Shown in pieces: positions 52,370-60,682 of a stretch of DNA of 62,482 nucleotides (positions are counted from its first letter, which is position 1; each line of letters begins with the position of its first letter). Under the pieces are notes generated by a model. The model worked only from the letters and a program-made list of their open reading frames with translations. It did not search any database and was not told where the DNA came from. Origin of the DNA: Planctomycetaceae bacterium (GTDB lineage Bacteria; Planctomycetota; Planctomycetia; Pirellulales; Thermoguttaceae); contig JAAYAY010000110.1 of NCBI GenBank assembly GCA_012719125.1, positions 1-62,482 of the forward strand, read 5' to 3'. Both the position numbers and the translations under genes were made by a program.

Positions 52370-53449
52370 ATGACTGAACTCGACAAGAAAATCATCCTCA
52401 TATCCGGCGGCACGGGCTCTTTTGGCAAGGCCGTCGTGCACCGTCTGCTCGCCACCGACTGCGAGGAGATCCGCATCTTCAGCCGCGACGAATGGAAACA
52501 GGAGGAGATGCGCATCGCCTACTCCAATCCCCGGCTGAAGTTTTATATTGGCGACGTGCGGGACAAGCAGAGCGTCGACAAGGCCATGGACGGCGTCGAC
52601 CTCGTCTTCCACGCCGCGGCCTTGAAGCAGGTCCCCTCCTGCGAGTTCTTTCCCATGCAGGCGGTGCAGACCAACATTATCGGCAGCCACAACGTGATCA
52701 CCTCGGCCATCGAGCACCAGATCGAGCGGATTGTTTGCCTGAGCACCGACAAGGCCGCGTACCCGGTCAACGCCATGGGCATTTCCAAGGCGATGATGGA
52801 GAAGGTGGCCATGGCCTCGACCCTCATGCTCAAAGAGTCGGCCACGACGGTCTGCCTGGTCCGCTACGGCAACGTGATGTGCTCGCGCGGCTCGGTGATC
52901 CCGCTCTTCATCAAGCAGATCAAAGAAGGCAAGCCGCTGACGGTCACGGTTCCCTACATGACCCGGTTCCTGCTGGCTCTGAGCGAGGCCGTGGAGCTGG
53001 TCCTGTTTGCCTTCGAAAACGCCGAGCAGGGCGACCTTTTCATCAAGAAGGCCCCGGCCTGCACGATCGGCGACCTGGCGGCGGCGGTCCGGACCTTGTT
53101 CGAGGTCGACGTACCGATCCAGACCATCGGCATCCGCCACGGTGAGAAGATCTACGAGACCTTGGCCACCCGCGAGGAGCTTGCCCGGGCGGAAGACATG
53201 GGCGACTACTTCCGCATCCGCTCCGACTCCCGCGACCTCAACTACCAGAAGTACAAGCAGTACTTTTCTGAGGGCGACCTCCAGGAAGCGGAGATTGACG
53301 ACTACACGTCCCACAATACCCGGCGGCTCGGCGTCGAGGATGTCGTCAAGGTTGTCGGTCGACTGCCGGAGGTGCAGGAGGAGTTGGAGGAGTGGAAGAT
53401 GACGCGGCCAATTTCCACATTGGAGGGTTCTGCAATTTCGAATCGATAG
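52370..53449 (+). CDS. capE: CapE/FnlA: UDP-GlcNAc 4,6-dehydratase/5-epimerase
   Basis: First enzyme of UDP-L-FucNAc synthesis. 359 residues. Extended SDR: IILISGGTGSFGKAVVHRLL, RIFSRDEWKQEEM, FYIGDVRDKQSVD, HAAALKQVPSCEFFPMQAVQ, and STDKAAYPVNAMGISKAMME, with the Met-x3-Lys active site of the CapE/WbjB family. Also VRYGNVMCSRGSVIPLF. ATG 52370 directly follows a CCTGACTCCCGACCA tract, with no Shine-Dalgarno visible. Together with capF and capG it forms a complete FucNAc set in the unusual order F-G-E. Confidence 0.94.
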   Translation: MTELDKKIILISGGTGSFGKAVVHRLLATDCEEIRIFSRDEWKQEEMRIAYSNPRLKFYIGDVRDKQSVDKAMDGVDLVFHAAALKQVPSCEFFPMQAVQTNIIGSHNVITSAIEHQIERIVCLSTDKAAYPVNAMGISKAMMEKVAMASTLMLKESATTVCLVRYGNVMCSRGSVIPLFIKQIKEGKPLTVTVPYMTRFLLALSEAVELVLFAFENAEQGDLFIKKAPACTIGDLAAAVRTLFEVDVPIQTIGIRHGEKIYETLATREELARAEDMGDYFRIRSDSRDLNYQKYKQYFSEGDLQEAEIDDYTSHNTRRLGVEDVVKVVGRLPEVQEELEEWKMTRPISTLEGSAISNR

Positions 53450-53603
53450 CGATCCCAGTGGCTTCCCTTAGTCGCCAGACGGGCGGAAAACTCCTGCGAG
53501 CGCCGTGTGCGGGGATCGCATTTTTGGACGCCACGCGTATTGCTGGTAGCTCTTCCTACTTGACTGACGCCCGCGTCAACAGCCCCAACGGTCGACATCG
53601 AAT

Positions 53604-54938
53604 ATGCGAGTACTCCTCCTCACGCAATGGTATCCTCCAGAGCCTCAGAAGGTTGTCGCCGATATTGCCGTTCAGTTGCGCGAGATGGGGCACGAGGTGA
53701 CAGTGCTCACCGGTTACCCCAACTTCCCCAGCGGCAAGCTCTACGACGGGTATCGGATGCGGCTCGTCATGCGGGAGGAAATTGAGGGAGTTCCAGTCAT
53801 TCGAGTACCGCTCTTCCCGGACCACAGTCGATCGATCCTCAGGAGGGCCCTGAACCTCCTCTCCTTTGCGGCTATGGCAACCTTCATTGGGCCATTCGTT
53901 GTTCCTCGCGTCGATGTTCTCTACGTAATTCAGCCTGTCACCAGTCTTGTTCCGGCTGTGGTAATCAGCCGATGCGGGTGGGTTCCCGTTGTGTTTGAAG
54001 TGCAGGATTTGTGGCCGGAGACCCTTAAGGCGGCTGGTTTTGTTCGCAACCGCGCTTTGTTGTCTATTGTCGGCGCCGCGATGAAGTTAGTATACCGGTT
54101 TGTTGATGGAATAAGGGTCATAAGCCCTGGCTTCTGCGAGAACCTGAGAAGTAGAGGGATCCCCGAAGCGAAGCTCTGGATGATTCCAAACTGGGTGGAT
54201 GTGGAATGGTACCAGCCATTGCCACCTGATCCTGAACTCGCGGAGTCGCTTGGGCTTTCTGGCAAGTTTAACGTCATGTTCGCCGGTACCATGGGCCACG
54301 CCCAAGATCTTGGAACGGTTCTTGACGCTGCAGATCGACTTCGTGACATCGACAAGGTCCAGTTCGTGATGGTTGGCGGTGGCACGCTACGAGATGCACT
54401 GAAGAACGAGGCACAGCAGCGTGGACTGTCCAACGTGCGATTTCTGGGCACGTATCCGCAGAATGAGATTGCGCGAATTCAGAGCATCGCAGACGTCCTG
54501 CTGGTTCATCTGCGCGACGAGGCGCTCTTTCGTATTACGATCCCGCACAAGACGTTGGGCTACATGGCATGCGGCAAGCCAGTTCTGATTGGAGTTGCCG
54601 GGGACGCGGCGGATGTCGTGATGGGCGCCGGTGCGGGACTCTCGTGCCGGCCGAGCGATCCCGATTCAATGGCCGAAGCTGTGCGCAGGTTCTACCGAAT
54701 GCCTGAGTCGGAGCGGCACGCCATGGGATTTCGCGCGCGAAATGCGGCCGTTCAGCAGTTCTCGCGTCAGGAACTGGTTGGTTGTATCGGAGAGATGTTG
54801 CAGGTGATTGTGGCAAGGAGAGGAATACACCGAACACAGTCACCCAGACGTGGCAATGCCACAGCCAGTGACAGATGCGTCTTGCCCGATGAGACTCGTG
54901 AGGCTGAACCTGTGCAAACCTGCCATCGCGGCAACTGA
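53604..54938 (+). CDS. GT4 glycosyltransferase (WbuB/WbjE-like)
   Basis: 444 residues from ATG 53604. Begins LLLTQWYPPEPQKVVADIAV, continues with VLTGYPNFPSGKLYDGYRMR, a signature of the WbuB/CapM group that transfers FucNAc, then VVFEVQDLWPETLKAAGF, NVMFAGTMGHAQDLGTVLDA, VMVGGGTLRDALKNEA and RITIPHKTLGYMACGKPVLI. The C-terminal 40 residues are polar and may be an extension read from normally non-coding DNA. Right after capE, it is the prime candidate for FucNAc transfer. Confidence 0.92.
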   Translation: MRVLLLTQWYPPEPQKVVADIAVQLREMGHEVTVLTGYPNFPSGKLYDGYRMRLVMREEIEGVPVIRVPLFPDHSRSILRRALNLLSFAAMATFIGPFVVPRVDVLYVIQPVTSLVPAVVISRCGWVPVVFEVQDLWPETLKAAGFVRNRALLSIVGAAMKLVYRFVDGIRVISPGFCENLRSRGIPEAKLWMIPNWVDVEWYQPLPPDPELAESLGLSGKFNVMFAGTMGHAQDLGTVLDAADRLRDIDKVQFVMVGGGTLRDALKNEAQQRGLSNVRFLGTYPQNEIARIQSIADVLLVHLRDEALFRITIPHKTLGYMACGKPVLIGVAGDAADVVMGAGAGLSCRPSDPDSMAEAVRRFYRMPESERHAMGFRARNAAVQQFSRQELVGCIGEMLQVIVARRGIHRTQSPRRGNATASDRCVLPDETREAEPVQTCHRGN

Positions 54939-54954
54939 CCCAGAGACAAGACCA

Positions 54955-55539
54955 ATGCGTTGTCTGTTCTACGTTTCAGGCGAGACACCGGCCAAGGATT
55001 TGTGTCAGCATTGGGATGTGAAGTACCAAGTGGTCATTTGGCGTCCGAGCTTGCGATCTATCGCGCCGCCCCATTGCCCCAAAATGACTTCGGGAGTGTG
55101 GTGGCTATTTCACATCTGCCATGTCTTCCGCAACCGAGGCTACTGCGCACTGCTCGTGTTCGAAGGAAAAACCCTCGTGCACCGCCTAACCGTTTTTCCT
55201 GGCTACTTTCGTTTCCCCTTCATGGGACAAGCGGATCTCCAGATTGGAGACACATACACGCACCCAGCATACCGCGGTCGAGGCATAGCAACGGTGGCAC
55301 TGGGCGAGATCGTTCGTCGCATCTCCGCTACTGGGGGCGAATTGTGGTATGTTACCTCGGAGGACAACGTAGCATCGATCCGAGTCGCTGAGAAGGCTGG
55401 TTTTCGGCTCCGCGGATACGGCACCCGTCGATCGCGATTCGGGATGCGACTCCTGGGACAGTTCCGCATCGACCACGTCTTGCCGACTTCCATGCATGAA
55501 CCACACCAAGCTGTCGACGTCTCGTTGCATACCGAGTGA
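54955..55539 (+). CDS. GNAT-family N-acetyltransferase
   Basis: 194 residues from ATG 54955, 16 bp after the preceding stop. GNAT fold is suggested by QIGDTYTHPAYRGRGIATVALGE (motif A with acetyl-CoA-binding RGRGIA) and VTSEDNVASIRVAEKAGFRL (motif B). The N-terminal half (YVVIWRPS-like, WWLFHICHVFRNRGYCALLV) is less typical. Likely acetylates an amino sugar made in the locus. Confidence 0.85.
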   Translation: MRCLFYVSGETPAKDLCQHWDVKYQVVIWRPSLRSIAPPHCPKMTSGVWWLFHICHVFRNRGYCALLVFEGKTLVHRLTVFPGYFRFPFMGQADLQIGDTYTHPAYRGRGIATVALGEIVRRISATGGELWYVTSEDNVASIRVAEKAGFRLRGYGTRRSRFGMRLLGQFRIDHVLPTSMHEPHQAVDVSLHTE

Positions 55540-55540
55540 A

Positions 55541-55610
55541 TCCCCAAAGCGGGGCAGGCCCACAATTGAACCTTCACCAAACACGCTCGCAAGTCCCGCA
55601 CCGACACTCT
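55541..55610. repeat. Dispersed repeat R1, copy 2
   Basis: CCCCAAAGCGGGGCAGGCCC, then AACCTTCACCAAACACGCTC and AAGTCCCG..ACACTCT, clearly related to 4034-4113 and 61925-61992. Fills the gap between the GNAT gene and the phosphoglycosyl transferase gene. Confidence 0.7.
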
Positions 55611-55613
55611 GAT

Positions 55614-56306
55614 ATGTCTAAACGCCTCTTCGACTTCTTAGCCAGCCTGTTTGGGTTGCTCGTCAGCTCGCCGTTGCTGATCCTTATGGCAATCTGGGTG
55701 AAACTCGATTCTCCCGGCCCAGTGTTCTACCGCGCCGAACGGGTTGGATGGCGAGAGCGCCCTTTTCGGATCTTCAAGTTTCGATCGATGGTCGCTAATG
55801 CCGACGCTATCGGAGGACATTCCACTGCTGACAACGATCCTCGAGTTACAAGAAGTGGTCGACTGATTCGGAAGCTCAAACTGGACGAGTTATCCCAACT
55901 TATCAACGTACTCCGCGGCGAAATGAGTCTCGTCGGCCCAAGGCCACAAGTCAGTAGCTACGTGGAGGCCAACTACTCCGAGGCCGAGAAGGTGGTCTTC
56001 AGTGTCCGGCCCGGCATAACGGATTGGGCATCTATCTGGAATTCCGATGAAGGCGCTTTTCTGGCCCATTTCCAAGATCCAGACGACGCCTACGCACAGT
56101 ACATTCATCCCACGAAAATCCAGTTGCAGTTGTACTACGTTGAGAATCATTCCCTCTGGATCGACATCAAGATCATCTTCTATACCCTCTACCGAATCCT
56201 GCGGCCGCAGTGGCTACCTGGCGAATTGCACGCCTACGGGACGTTGATGGACAAGATCCCGAACGAAGAGAAATCGAGGGACAGCGACTATGCACAATCC
56301 AAGTGA
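55614..56306 (+). CDS. Initiating monotopic phosphoglycosyl transferase
   Basis: 230 residues from ATG 55614. Transfers a sugar-1-phosphate onto undecaprenyl phosphate to start repeat-unit synthesis. Reentrant membrane helix at the N-terminus (RLFDFLASLFGLLVSSPLLI), then KLDSPGPVFYRAERVG, FRIFKFRSM and the catalytic stretch KLKLDELSQLINVLRGEMSL followed by VGPRPQ, with the Asp-Glu dyad. Length matches the small PglC/WcaJ-core type without the N-terminal membrane domain. Overlaps the TylF-like gene by 17 bp. Confidence 0.94.
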   Translation: MSKRLFDFLASLFGLLVSSPLLILMAIWVKLDSPGPVFYRAERVGWRERPFRIFKFRSMVANADAIGGHSTADNDPRVTRSGRLIRKLKLDELSQLINVLRGEMSLVGPRPQVSSYVEANYSEAEKVVFSVRPGITDWASIWNSDEGAFLAHFQDPDDAYAQYIHPTKIQLQLYYVENHSLWIDIKIIFYTLYRILRPQWLPGELHAYGTLMDKIPNEEKSRDSDYAQSK

Positions 56307-57048
56307 GAGTTCCGCAGAGGGGTTTCTTCGCAATAGCAGTGAGACTGAAGCCGCGAGAAGACTTGCGGAACTGTTTGAATCTTCCCCCGATTCGACTCAA
56401 CAAAAGCTGGCGCACTTCGCCAAGTACGCCCGCCGCCAAGACTTGACACGGCTACTTGTCCGATATGAGTTGTTCAAGAGAGTCCTCGACGTGAAGGGAT
56501 CGATCGTTGAGTGCGGCGTCTTCCGCGGCTCCGGGCTTATGACATGGGCCAATCTCTCGGCCATTCTCGAGCCCAACAATATCATGCGCCGGATTTACGG
56601 ATTCGACACATTCGAAGGCTTCCCCGATGTCGACGCCAAGGACGCCAGCCATTTTCGAAATCCTGGGCGCGGTGACTTGAGATCCGGTTGCTTCGACGAA
56701 CTCCAGCAGATCATTGCAGCGTTCGATCAGAACCGCTTTCTTGGCCACGTTGCCAAGGTTCAACTTGTCAAGGGCGACGCGGCTCGCACCATTCCAGAGT
56801 TTGTGGAGGCGAATCCCCATCTTGTTGTGAGTCTCTTGTTTCTCGACTTCGACCTCTACGAGCCCACCATGGCCGCCATCAAGGCGTTCGTTCCTCGCAT
56901 GCCGCAGGGCGCGATTCTGGCATTCGACGAACTGGATAATCCCGCTTGGCCCGGCGAAACCCTGGCATATCTCGAAGGGATTGGCACTGCCAGGCACCAG
57001 CTCAAACGGTTCGAGTTCGATCCCTATATTGGCTATGTTGTGTTATGA
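56290..57048 (+). CDS. TylF/MycF-family sugar O-methyltransferase
   Basis: 252 residues. SAM-binding region SIVECGVFRGSGLMTWANL, then IYGFDTFEGFPDVD, the FDTFEGFP motif being diagnostic for the TylF/MycF (macrocin O-methyltransferase) family. LLFLDFDLYEPTMAAIKAFV carries the metal-binding acidic residues, and FDELDNPAWPGET follows. With the FkbM enzyme, it suggests a partly methylated polysaccharide. Confidence 0.92.
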   Translation: MHNPSESSAEGFLRNSSETEAARRLAELFESSPDSTQQKLAHFAKYARRQDLTRLLVRYELFKRVLDVKGSIVECGVFRGSGLMTWANLSAILEPNNIMRRIYGFDTFEGFPDVDAKDASHFRNPGRGDLRSGCFDELQQIIAAFDQNRFLGHVAKVQLVKGDAARTIPEFVEANPHLVVSLLFLDFDLYEPTMAAIKAFVPRMPQGAILAFDELDNPAWPGETLAYLEGIGTARHQLKRFEFDPYIGYVVL

Positions 57049-57139
57049 AAACGAGCAATTCTCGTGTCGTGCCAGTCTGTCATACCTGATTCATACTCGA
57101 CAATGCACGATCAAACACATGTTTCCGTGGAGTACTGTC

Positions 57140-58255
57140 ATGGGTCACCAGCATAACGTACCGTTCTTCGACTACACAAAGGCCTTTCTTGAGCACGAGC
57201 AGCAGATCCTCGATCTGACCCGCGACGTAATTCGGCGAGGCGCGTTTATTCTTCAGCGTGACCTGCAGGAATTCGAGTCCGCCCTTGCCGAATACGTGGG
57301 TGTGAAGCATGTGATCGGCGTCGGCAATGCCACCGACGCCATCTACATGCTGGCCCGTGCAATCGATCTCGGGCCGGGAGACGAAGTCGTCTTCTGCACG
57401 CACACGATGGTCGCCACGGCCGCTGGGATCCATTTCACGGGTGCCACGCCCGTACCCTGCGAAACCGGATGGGACCACGAAATCGATCCTGCCTCGGTCG
57501 AGCGGTTGATTACGCCGAAAACCAAAGCGATCATTCCGACCCAACTCAACGGCCGATGCGCCGACATGGACGCGCTGAGGGCAATCTGCGAGAGTCGAGG
57601 TTTGATGCTCCTGGAGGACTCGGCCCAAGCGCTTGGATCGAAATACAAGGGGCTCTGCGCCGGAACGTTTGGCCGAGGCGGGGTTATCAGCTTCTATCCT
57701 GCAAAGACGCTTGGCTGCTTAGGAGACGGCGGCTGCGTCCTCACCAACGATGATGAAGTCGGCAGGAGAGTGCGTCTCTATCGCGACTTTGGACGCAATG
57801 ACGACCAGGAAGTCGAGTGCTGGTGCATGAACTCTCGGCTGGATAACCTCCAAGCGGCAATACTGAAGTTCCGCTTTCAATACTACGACCAGTGGATCCA
57901 GCGGCGCCGCCAAATCGCCTCGCTCTATCAACAGCGACTGGGCGATCTCGGCAAATTGGTCCTCCCACCGGGGCCAGACGACGACCCCGACCGTTTTGAT
58001 ATCTTTCAGAACTACGAAATCGAAGCCAATCGGCGGGATGATCTGCAAGTCTTCTTGCGCCGGCACGGTGTTGGCACACTGATCCAATGGGGCGGCACGC
58101 CCGTCCACCTCATGCGCAAACTCGGCTTCAACCAGTCCCTTCCGTTCACCGAGGAGCTCTTCACCCGTCTCCTCATGCTCCCCATGAACCACTTCCTCTC
58201 CGACGACGACGTCCACTACGTCTGCGACATCATCTCCCAATTCTACACTAAGTAA
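57140..58255 (+). CDS. DegT/DnrJ/EryC1 PLP-dependent aminotransferase
   Basis: 371 residues. ATG 57140 chosen because GGAG lies seven bases upstream and VPFFDYTKAF is the usual family N-terminus; 57119 is possible. PLP-fold motifs: GVGNATDAIYMLARAIDLGP, LEDSAQALGSKYKG, and VISFYPAKTLGCLGDGG, with the Schiff-base lysine. Converts a 4-keto or 3-keto nucleotide sugar to an amino sugar. Its keto substrate could come from the WbpM-type dehydratase, though the next two genes suggest another route. Confidence 0.92.
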   Translation: MGHQHNVPFFDYTKAFLEHEQQILDLTRDVIRRGAFILQRDLQEFESALAEYVGVKHVIGVGNATDAIYMLARAIDLGPGDEVVFCTHTMVATAAGIHFTGATPVPCETGWDHEIDPASVERLITPKTKAIIPTQLNGRCADMDALRAICESRGLMLLEDSAQALGSKYKGLCAGTFGRGGVISFYPAKTLGCLGDGGCVLTNDDEVGRRVRLYRDFGRNDDQEVECWCMNSRLDNLQAAILKFRFQYYDQWIQRRRQIASLYQQRLGDLGKLVLPPGPDDDPDRFDIFQNYEIEANRRDDLQVFLRRHGVGTLIQWGGTPVHLMRKLGFNQSLPFTEELFTRLLMLPMNHFLSDDDVHYVCDIISQFYTK

Positions 58256-58286
58256 AAGCAGGGGACAGGAGACAGGGAGACAGATA

Positions 58287-59096
58287 ATGAACGAAGTTGA
58301 ACGGCTTGCCAATCGTATTCGCATTCATGCGATGCGCATGATCCGCAATGCGAAGAGCTCCCACCTAGGGGGGAACTTCTCTATGGCCGAGATCATGGCG
58401 GTCCTCTACACACGGATTCTCAAGATCTCGCCTGAATCGATCGAGGATCCGAACCGCGACCGCCTCATTCTCAGCAAGGGCCATGCGGCCGCGGGCTACT
58501 ACGCGACTCTGGCGGAATGTGGGTTCTTTCCTCTTGAGTGGCTTGATAGCTTCTACACCGACGGCGCAAGACTTGCCGGTCACGCCACCCGGGGAACCCC
58601 CGGCATCGAGGTTTCCTCCGGTGCTCTGGGGCACGGGCTCTCCATGGCGGTAGGCATGGCTCTGGCAGCGAAGCGCGACGAGGCAAGCTGGCGAACGTTT
58701 GCCGTTCTTAGTGATGGCGAGTGCGACGAGGGCTCGACCTGGGAGGCTACCATGCTGGCGGCCCAGCACGGTCTGGACAACCTCGTAGCCATCGTCGACT
58801 ATAACAAGATCCAGGCCCTCGGTCATACCAAGGATGTCGTGGACCTGGAACCGTTTGCCGACAAGTGGTCCGCCTTTCGCTGGGCCGTGCAGGAAGTCGA
58901 TGGCCATGATTGCCGTGCCCTGGAGTCGCTGTTGAAGAGCGTGCCTCTGCAGCCGGGCAAGCCAACCTGCATCATTGCCCATACCGTCAAGGGCAAAGGC
59001 GTCAGCTTCATGGAAGACTCACTCCTTTGGCACTACCGCAACCCGCAGGGTGAGGAATACGAAAAGGCGCTCGCCGAATTGGAGGCAAACCAGTGA
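58287..59096 (+). CDS. Transketolase-like protein, N-terminal (TPP) subunit
   Basis: 269 residues. TPP-binding features: SKGHAAAGYYATL, GIEVSSGALGHGLSMAVGMA and LSDGECDEGSTWEATML, then IVDYNKIQALG (GDG...N(Y)NK motif). This is the split form of transketolase, one gene per half. Ribosome-binding GGGAG lies within a GACAGGGAGACAG tract, so the heptamer-type repeat seems to supply the Shine-Dalgarno. Overlaps its partner by four bases (GTGA). Confidence 0.92.
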   Translation: MNEVERLANRIRIHAMRMIRNAKSSHLGGNFSMAEIMAVLYTRILKISPESIEDPNRDRLILSKGHAAAGYYATLAECGFFPLEWLDSFYTDGARLAGHATRGTPGIEVSSGALGHGLSMAVGMALAAKRDEASWRTFAVLSDGECDEGSTWEATMLAAQHGLDNLVAIVDYNKIQALGHTKDVVDLEPFADKWSAFRWAVQEVDGHDCRALESLLKSVPLQPGKPTCIIAHTVKGKGVSFMEDSLLWHYRNPQGEEYEKALAELEANQ

Positions 59097-60052
59097 GAGA
59101 TGCATTTGTTCACACGCTCACCGAATTGGCCCAGCACGACCCCCGAATCATGCTGCTCGTCGGCGATTTGGGCTTCGGCGTGGTCGCCGACTTCGCAAAG
59201 CGCTTCCCCAAGCAGTTCCTCAACGTGGGAGTGGCCGAGCAGAACATGGCGGGCGTGGCCACCGGACTCGCCATGTCGGGCCGAATCGTCTTCACCTACT
59301 CCATTGCCAACTTCCCCATCCTCCGCTGCCTCGAACAGCTCCGCAACGACGCCTGCTATCACCAGGCCAACGTCGTCTCTGTCTCGGTCGGAGGCGGTTT
59401 TTCCTATGGCGCCCTGGGAATGACCCACCATGGCACCGAAGATATCGCCATCTTGCGGGCGCTTCCGTACATGAGCGTTATCGCCCCCGGCGATCCCAAG
59501 GAAGCCCAGGCTGCTACGCGTTATCTGGCCGTCGGGCACGGCCCAGCCTATTTGCGCCTCGGCCGAGCCGGCGAGCCGATCGTACACGAGGGCCCCATCG
59601 ATTGGCAGTTCGGCAAGGCGATCACGGTCCGCGAAGGAGAGGATGCCACGATCATCTCAACCGGTGCCATGCTCGACACCTGCGTCAAGGCCGCTGCCCT
59701 CCTGGCCGAGCAGAGCCTTTCAGTCCGCGTGCTCAGTATGCATACCGTCAAGCCGCTCGACGAGACCGCGATCTTGTCAGCAGCCCGCGAGACTGGTTGT
59801 ATTCTGACCGTGGAAGAGCATTCCCGCCTCGGCGGGCTTGGGGGGGCTGTGGCCGAAGTTCTCTGCGAAAATGCCCAGTCACCATTTCTTTTCCGCCAGC
59901 GAGCTTTGCCCTCGGAATTCACCAAGCACGTCGGCAGCCAGGACTATCTGCGAGAAATCTACGGGCTGACCGCAGAATCGATCGCAGAAGAGATGGCCGA
60001 CCTCGTCAGCGGCAAAGACGCGGTGCCCAGCCGGGTCTTATCCGTCAAGTGA
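59093..60052 (+). CDS. Transketolase-like protein, C-terminal subunit
   Basis: 319 residues, GTG start inside the previous stop. Pyrimidine domain: DPRIMLLVGDLGFGVVADFA, FLNVGVAEQNMAGVATGLAM with the TPP-activating Glu, and YMSVIAPGDPKEAQAATRYL; then the C-terminal domain (SVRVLSMHTVKPLDETAILS, TVEEHSRLGGLGGAVAEVL). Such pairs in polysaccharide loci are thought to move two-carbon units onto sugars for branched or rearranged sugars, or to supply a precursor; not determinable here. Confidence 0.92.
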   Translation: MRDAFVHTLTELAQHDPRIMLLVGDLGFGVVADFAKRFPKQFLNVGVAEQNMAGVATGLAMSGRIVFTYSIANFPILRCLEQLRNDACYHQANVVSVSVGGGFSYGALGMTHHGTEDIAILRALPYMSVIAPGDPKEAQAATRYLAVGHGPAYLRLGRAGEPIVHEGPIDWQFGKAITVREGEDATIISTGAMLDTCVKAAALLAEQSLSVRVLSMHTVKPLDETAILSAARETGCILTVEEHSRLGGLGGAVAEVLCENAQSPFLFRQRALPSEFTKHVGSQDYLREIYGLTAESIAEEMADLVSGKDAVPSRVLSVK

Positions 60053-60412
60053 ACAGACACCGCATCTCCAGAGGCCTGAGGACAGAAAAGCAGGCGTCAG
60101 GCGACAGAACAGCAGAGATCGAAGGACCAGAAATCAGAGACCGGAAGTCAACGCTCAACAGTGGGTCGCACTTGCCGAGTGCGACTGCGAACCCGTCAGG
60201 AAGCAGGGGACAGGGGACAGAGGTCAGGGCGGCAGAAGACAGAGCACCCAAACAGAACCACCTCATCATTCCATCCTTCCCTCCCCTTTGCCTCCTGACC
60301 TCCGACCCCCGTGTTCCCTGACCTTCTGACCTCTGACCTCTGACCTCTGACCTCCCTCCCCCATCCCCTGACCCATGCCTACACCCCTCTGTACGGGTGT
60401 TCAGTTTTTGTA
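60053..60412. repeat. Heptamer-type tracts, G-rich then C-rich, without a gene inside
   Basis: GACAGAAAAGCAGGCGTCAGG from about 60073 and GGGGACAGGGGACAGAGGTC from 60208 are G-rich. CTCCTGACCTCCGACCCCC and a run of CTGACCT units follow from 60294 to about 60375. The polarity (G-rich then C-rich) is that of the four-helix-bundle cassettes, but only about 50-60 bp lie between the inner arms and no coding remnant is seen. It may be a cassette that lost its gene. Confidence 0.65.
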
Positions 60413-60440
60413 TTGACTTTTTCTCGCCATTTGCTAGACT
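60413..60440 (+). promoter_or_regulatory. Putative sigma-70 promoter with extended -10
   Basis: TTGACT (60413-60418), 16-bp spacer, TAGACT (60435-60440) preceded by TGC, giving an extended -10. The surrounding DNA is distinctly AT-rich for this genome. It points at the terminator 90 bp downstream. Confidence 0.65.
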
Positions 60441-60446
60441 GATCTC

Positions 60447-60535
60447 CGGTATCCGACCAGGCCCGCTGATCCTTCAGCAGGTACTGAAGAAGAGCCCGTC
60501 CGGGGACTCCCAACGTCCCCCGACGGGCTTTTTTT
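60447..60535 (+). ncRNA. Candidate small RNA or regulatory leader
   Basis: The about 90 nt between a good promoter and a strong intrinsic terminator contain no open reading frame with a start. Two alternative hairpins share the same strand: GCTGA/TCAGC (60465-60478, 4-base loop) and CTTCAG/CTGAAG (60472-60489, 6-base loop); they cannot form together. This could be a stand-alone small RNA, or a leader with attenuation ahead of the gene at 60683. No known RNA family was recognised. Confidence 0.5.
60494..60535 (+). terminator. Strong intrinsic terminator
   Basis: GCCCGTC (60494-60500) pairs with GACGGGC (60522-60528) and GGGGAC (60502-60507) with GTCCCC (60515-60520), with one C-C mismatch and a 7-base loop. 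Seven T residues follow (60529-60535). It is the clearest terminator in the window. Confidence 0.9.
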
Positions 60536-60682
60536 GTTTGTTGAAAGCTGTAAGCGTTGAGCTGTGAGCGTGGAGAGAGGAGATGGAAGTCAAAGGTCGG
60601 AAACACTGCCGCCATCGTTCCATCATTCCACCCTTCCATTGCTCCACCACTCCCCCCTGTCCCCTGTCCCCTGGAGCTTCCC

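Noticed and set aside
54808-54954. Upstream extension of the GNAT acetyltransferase
   Set aside because: It overlaps the glycosyltransferase C-terminus and shows no family similarity; ATG 54955 after the stop is preferred.
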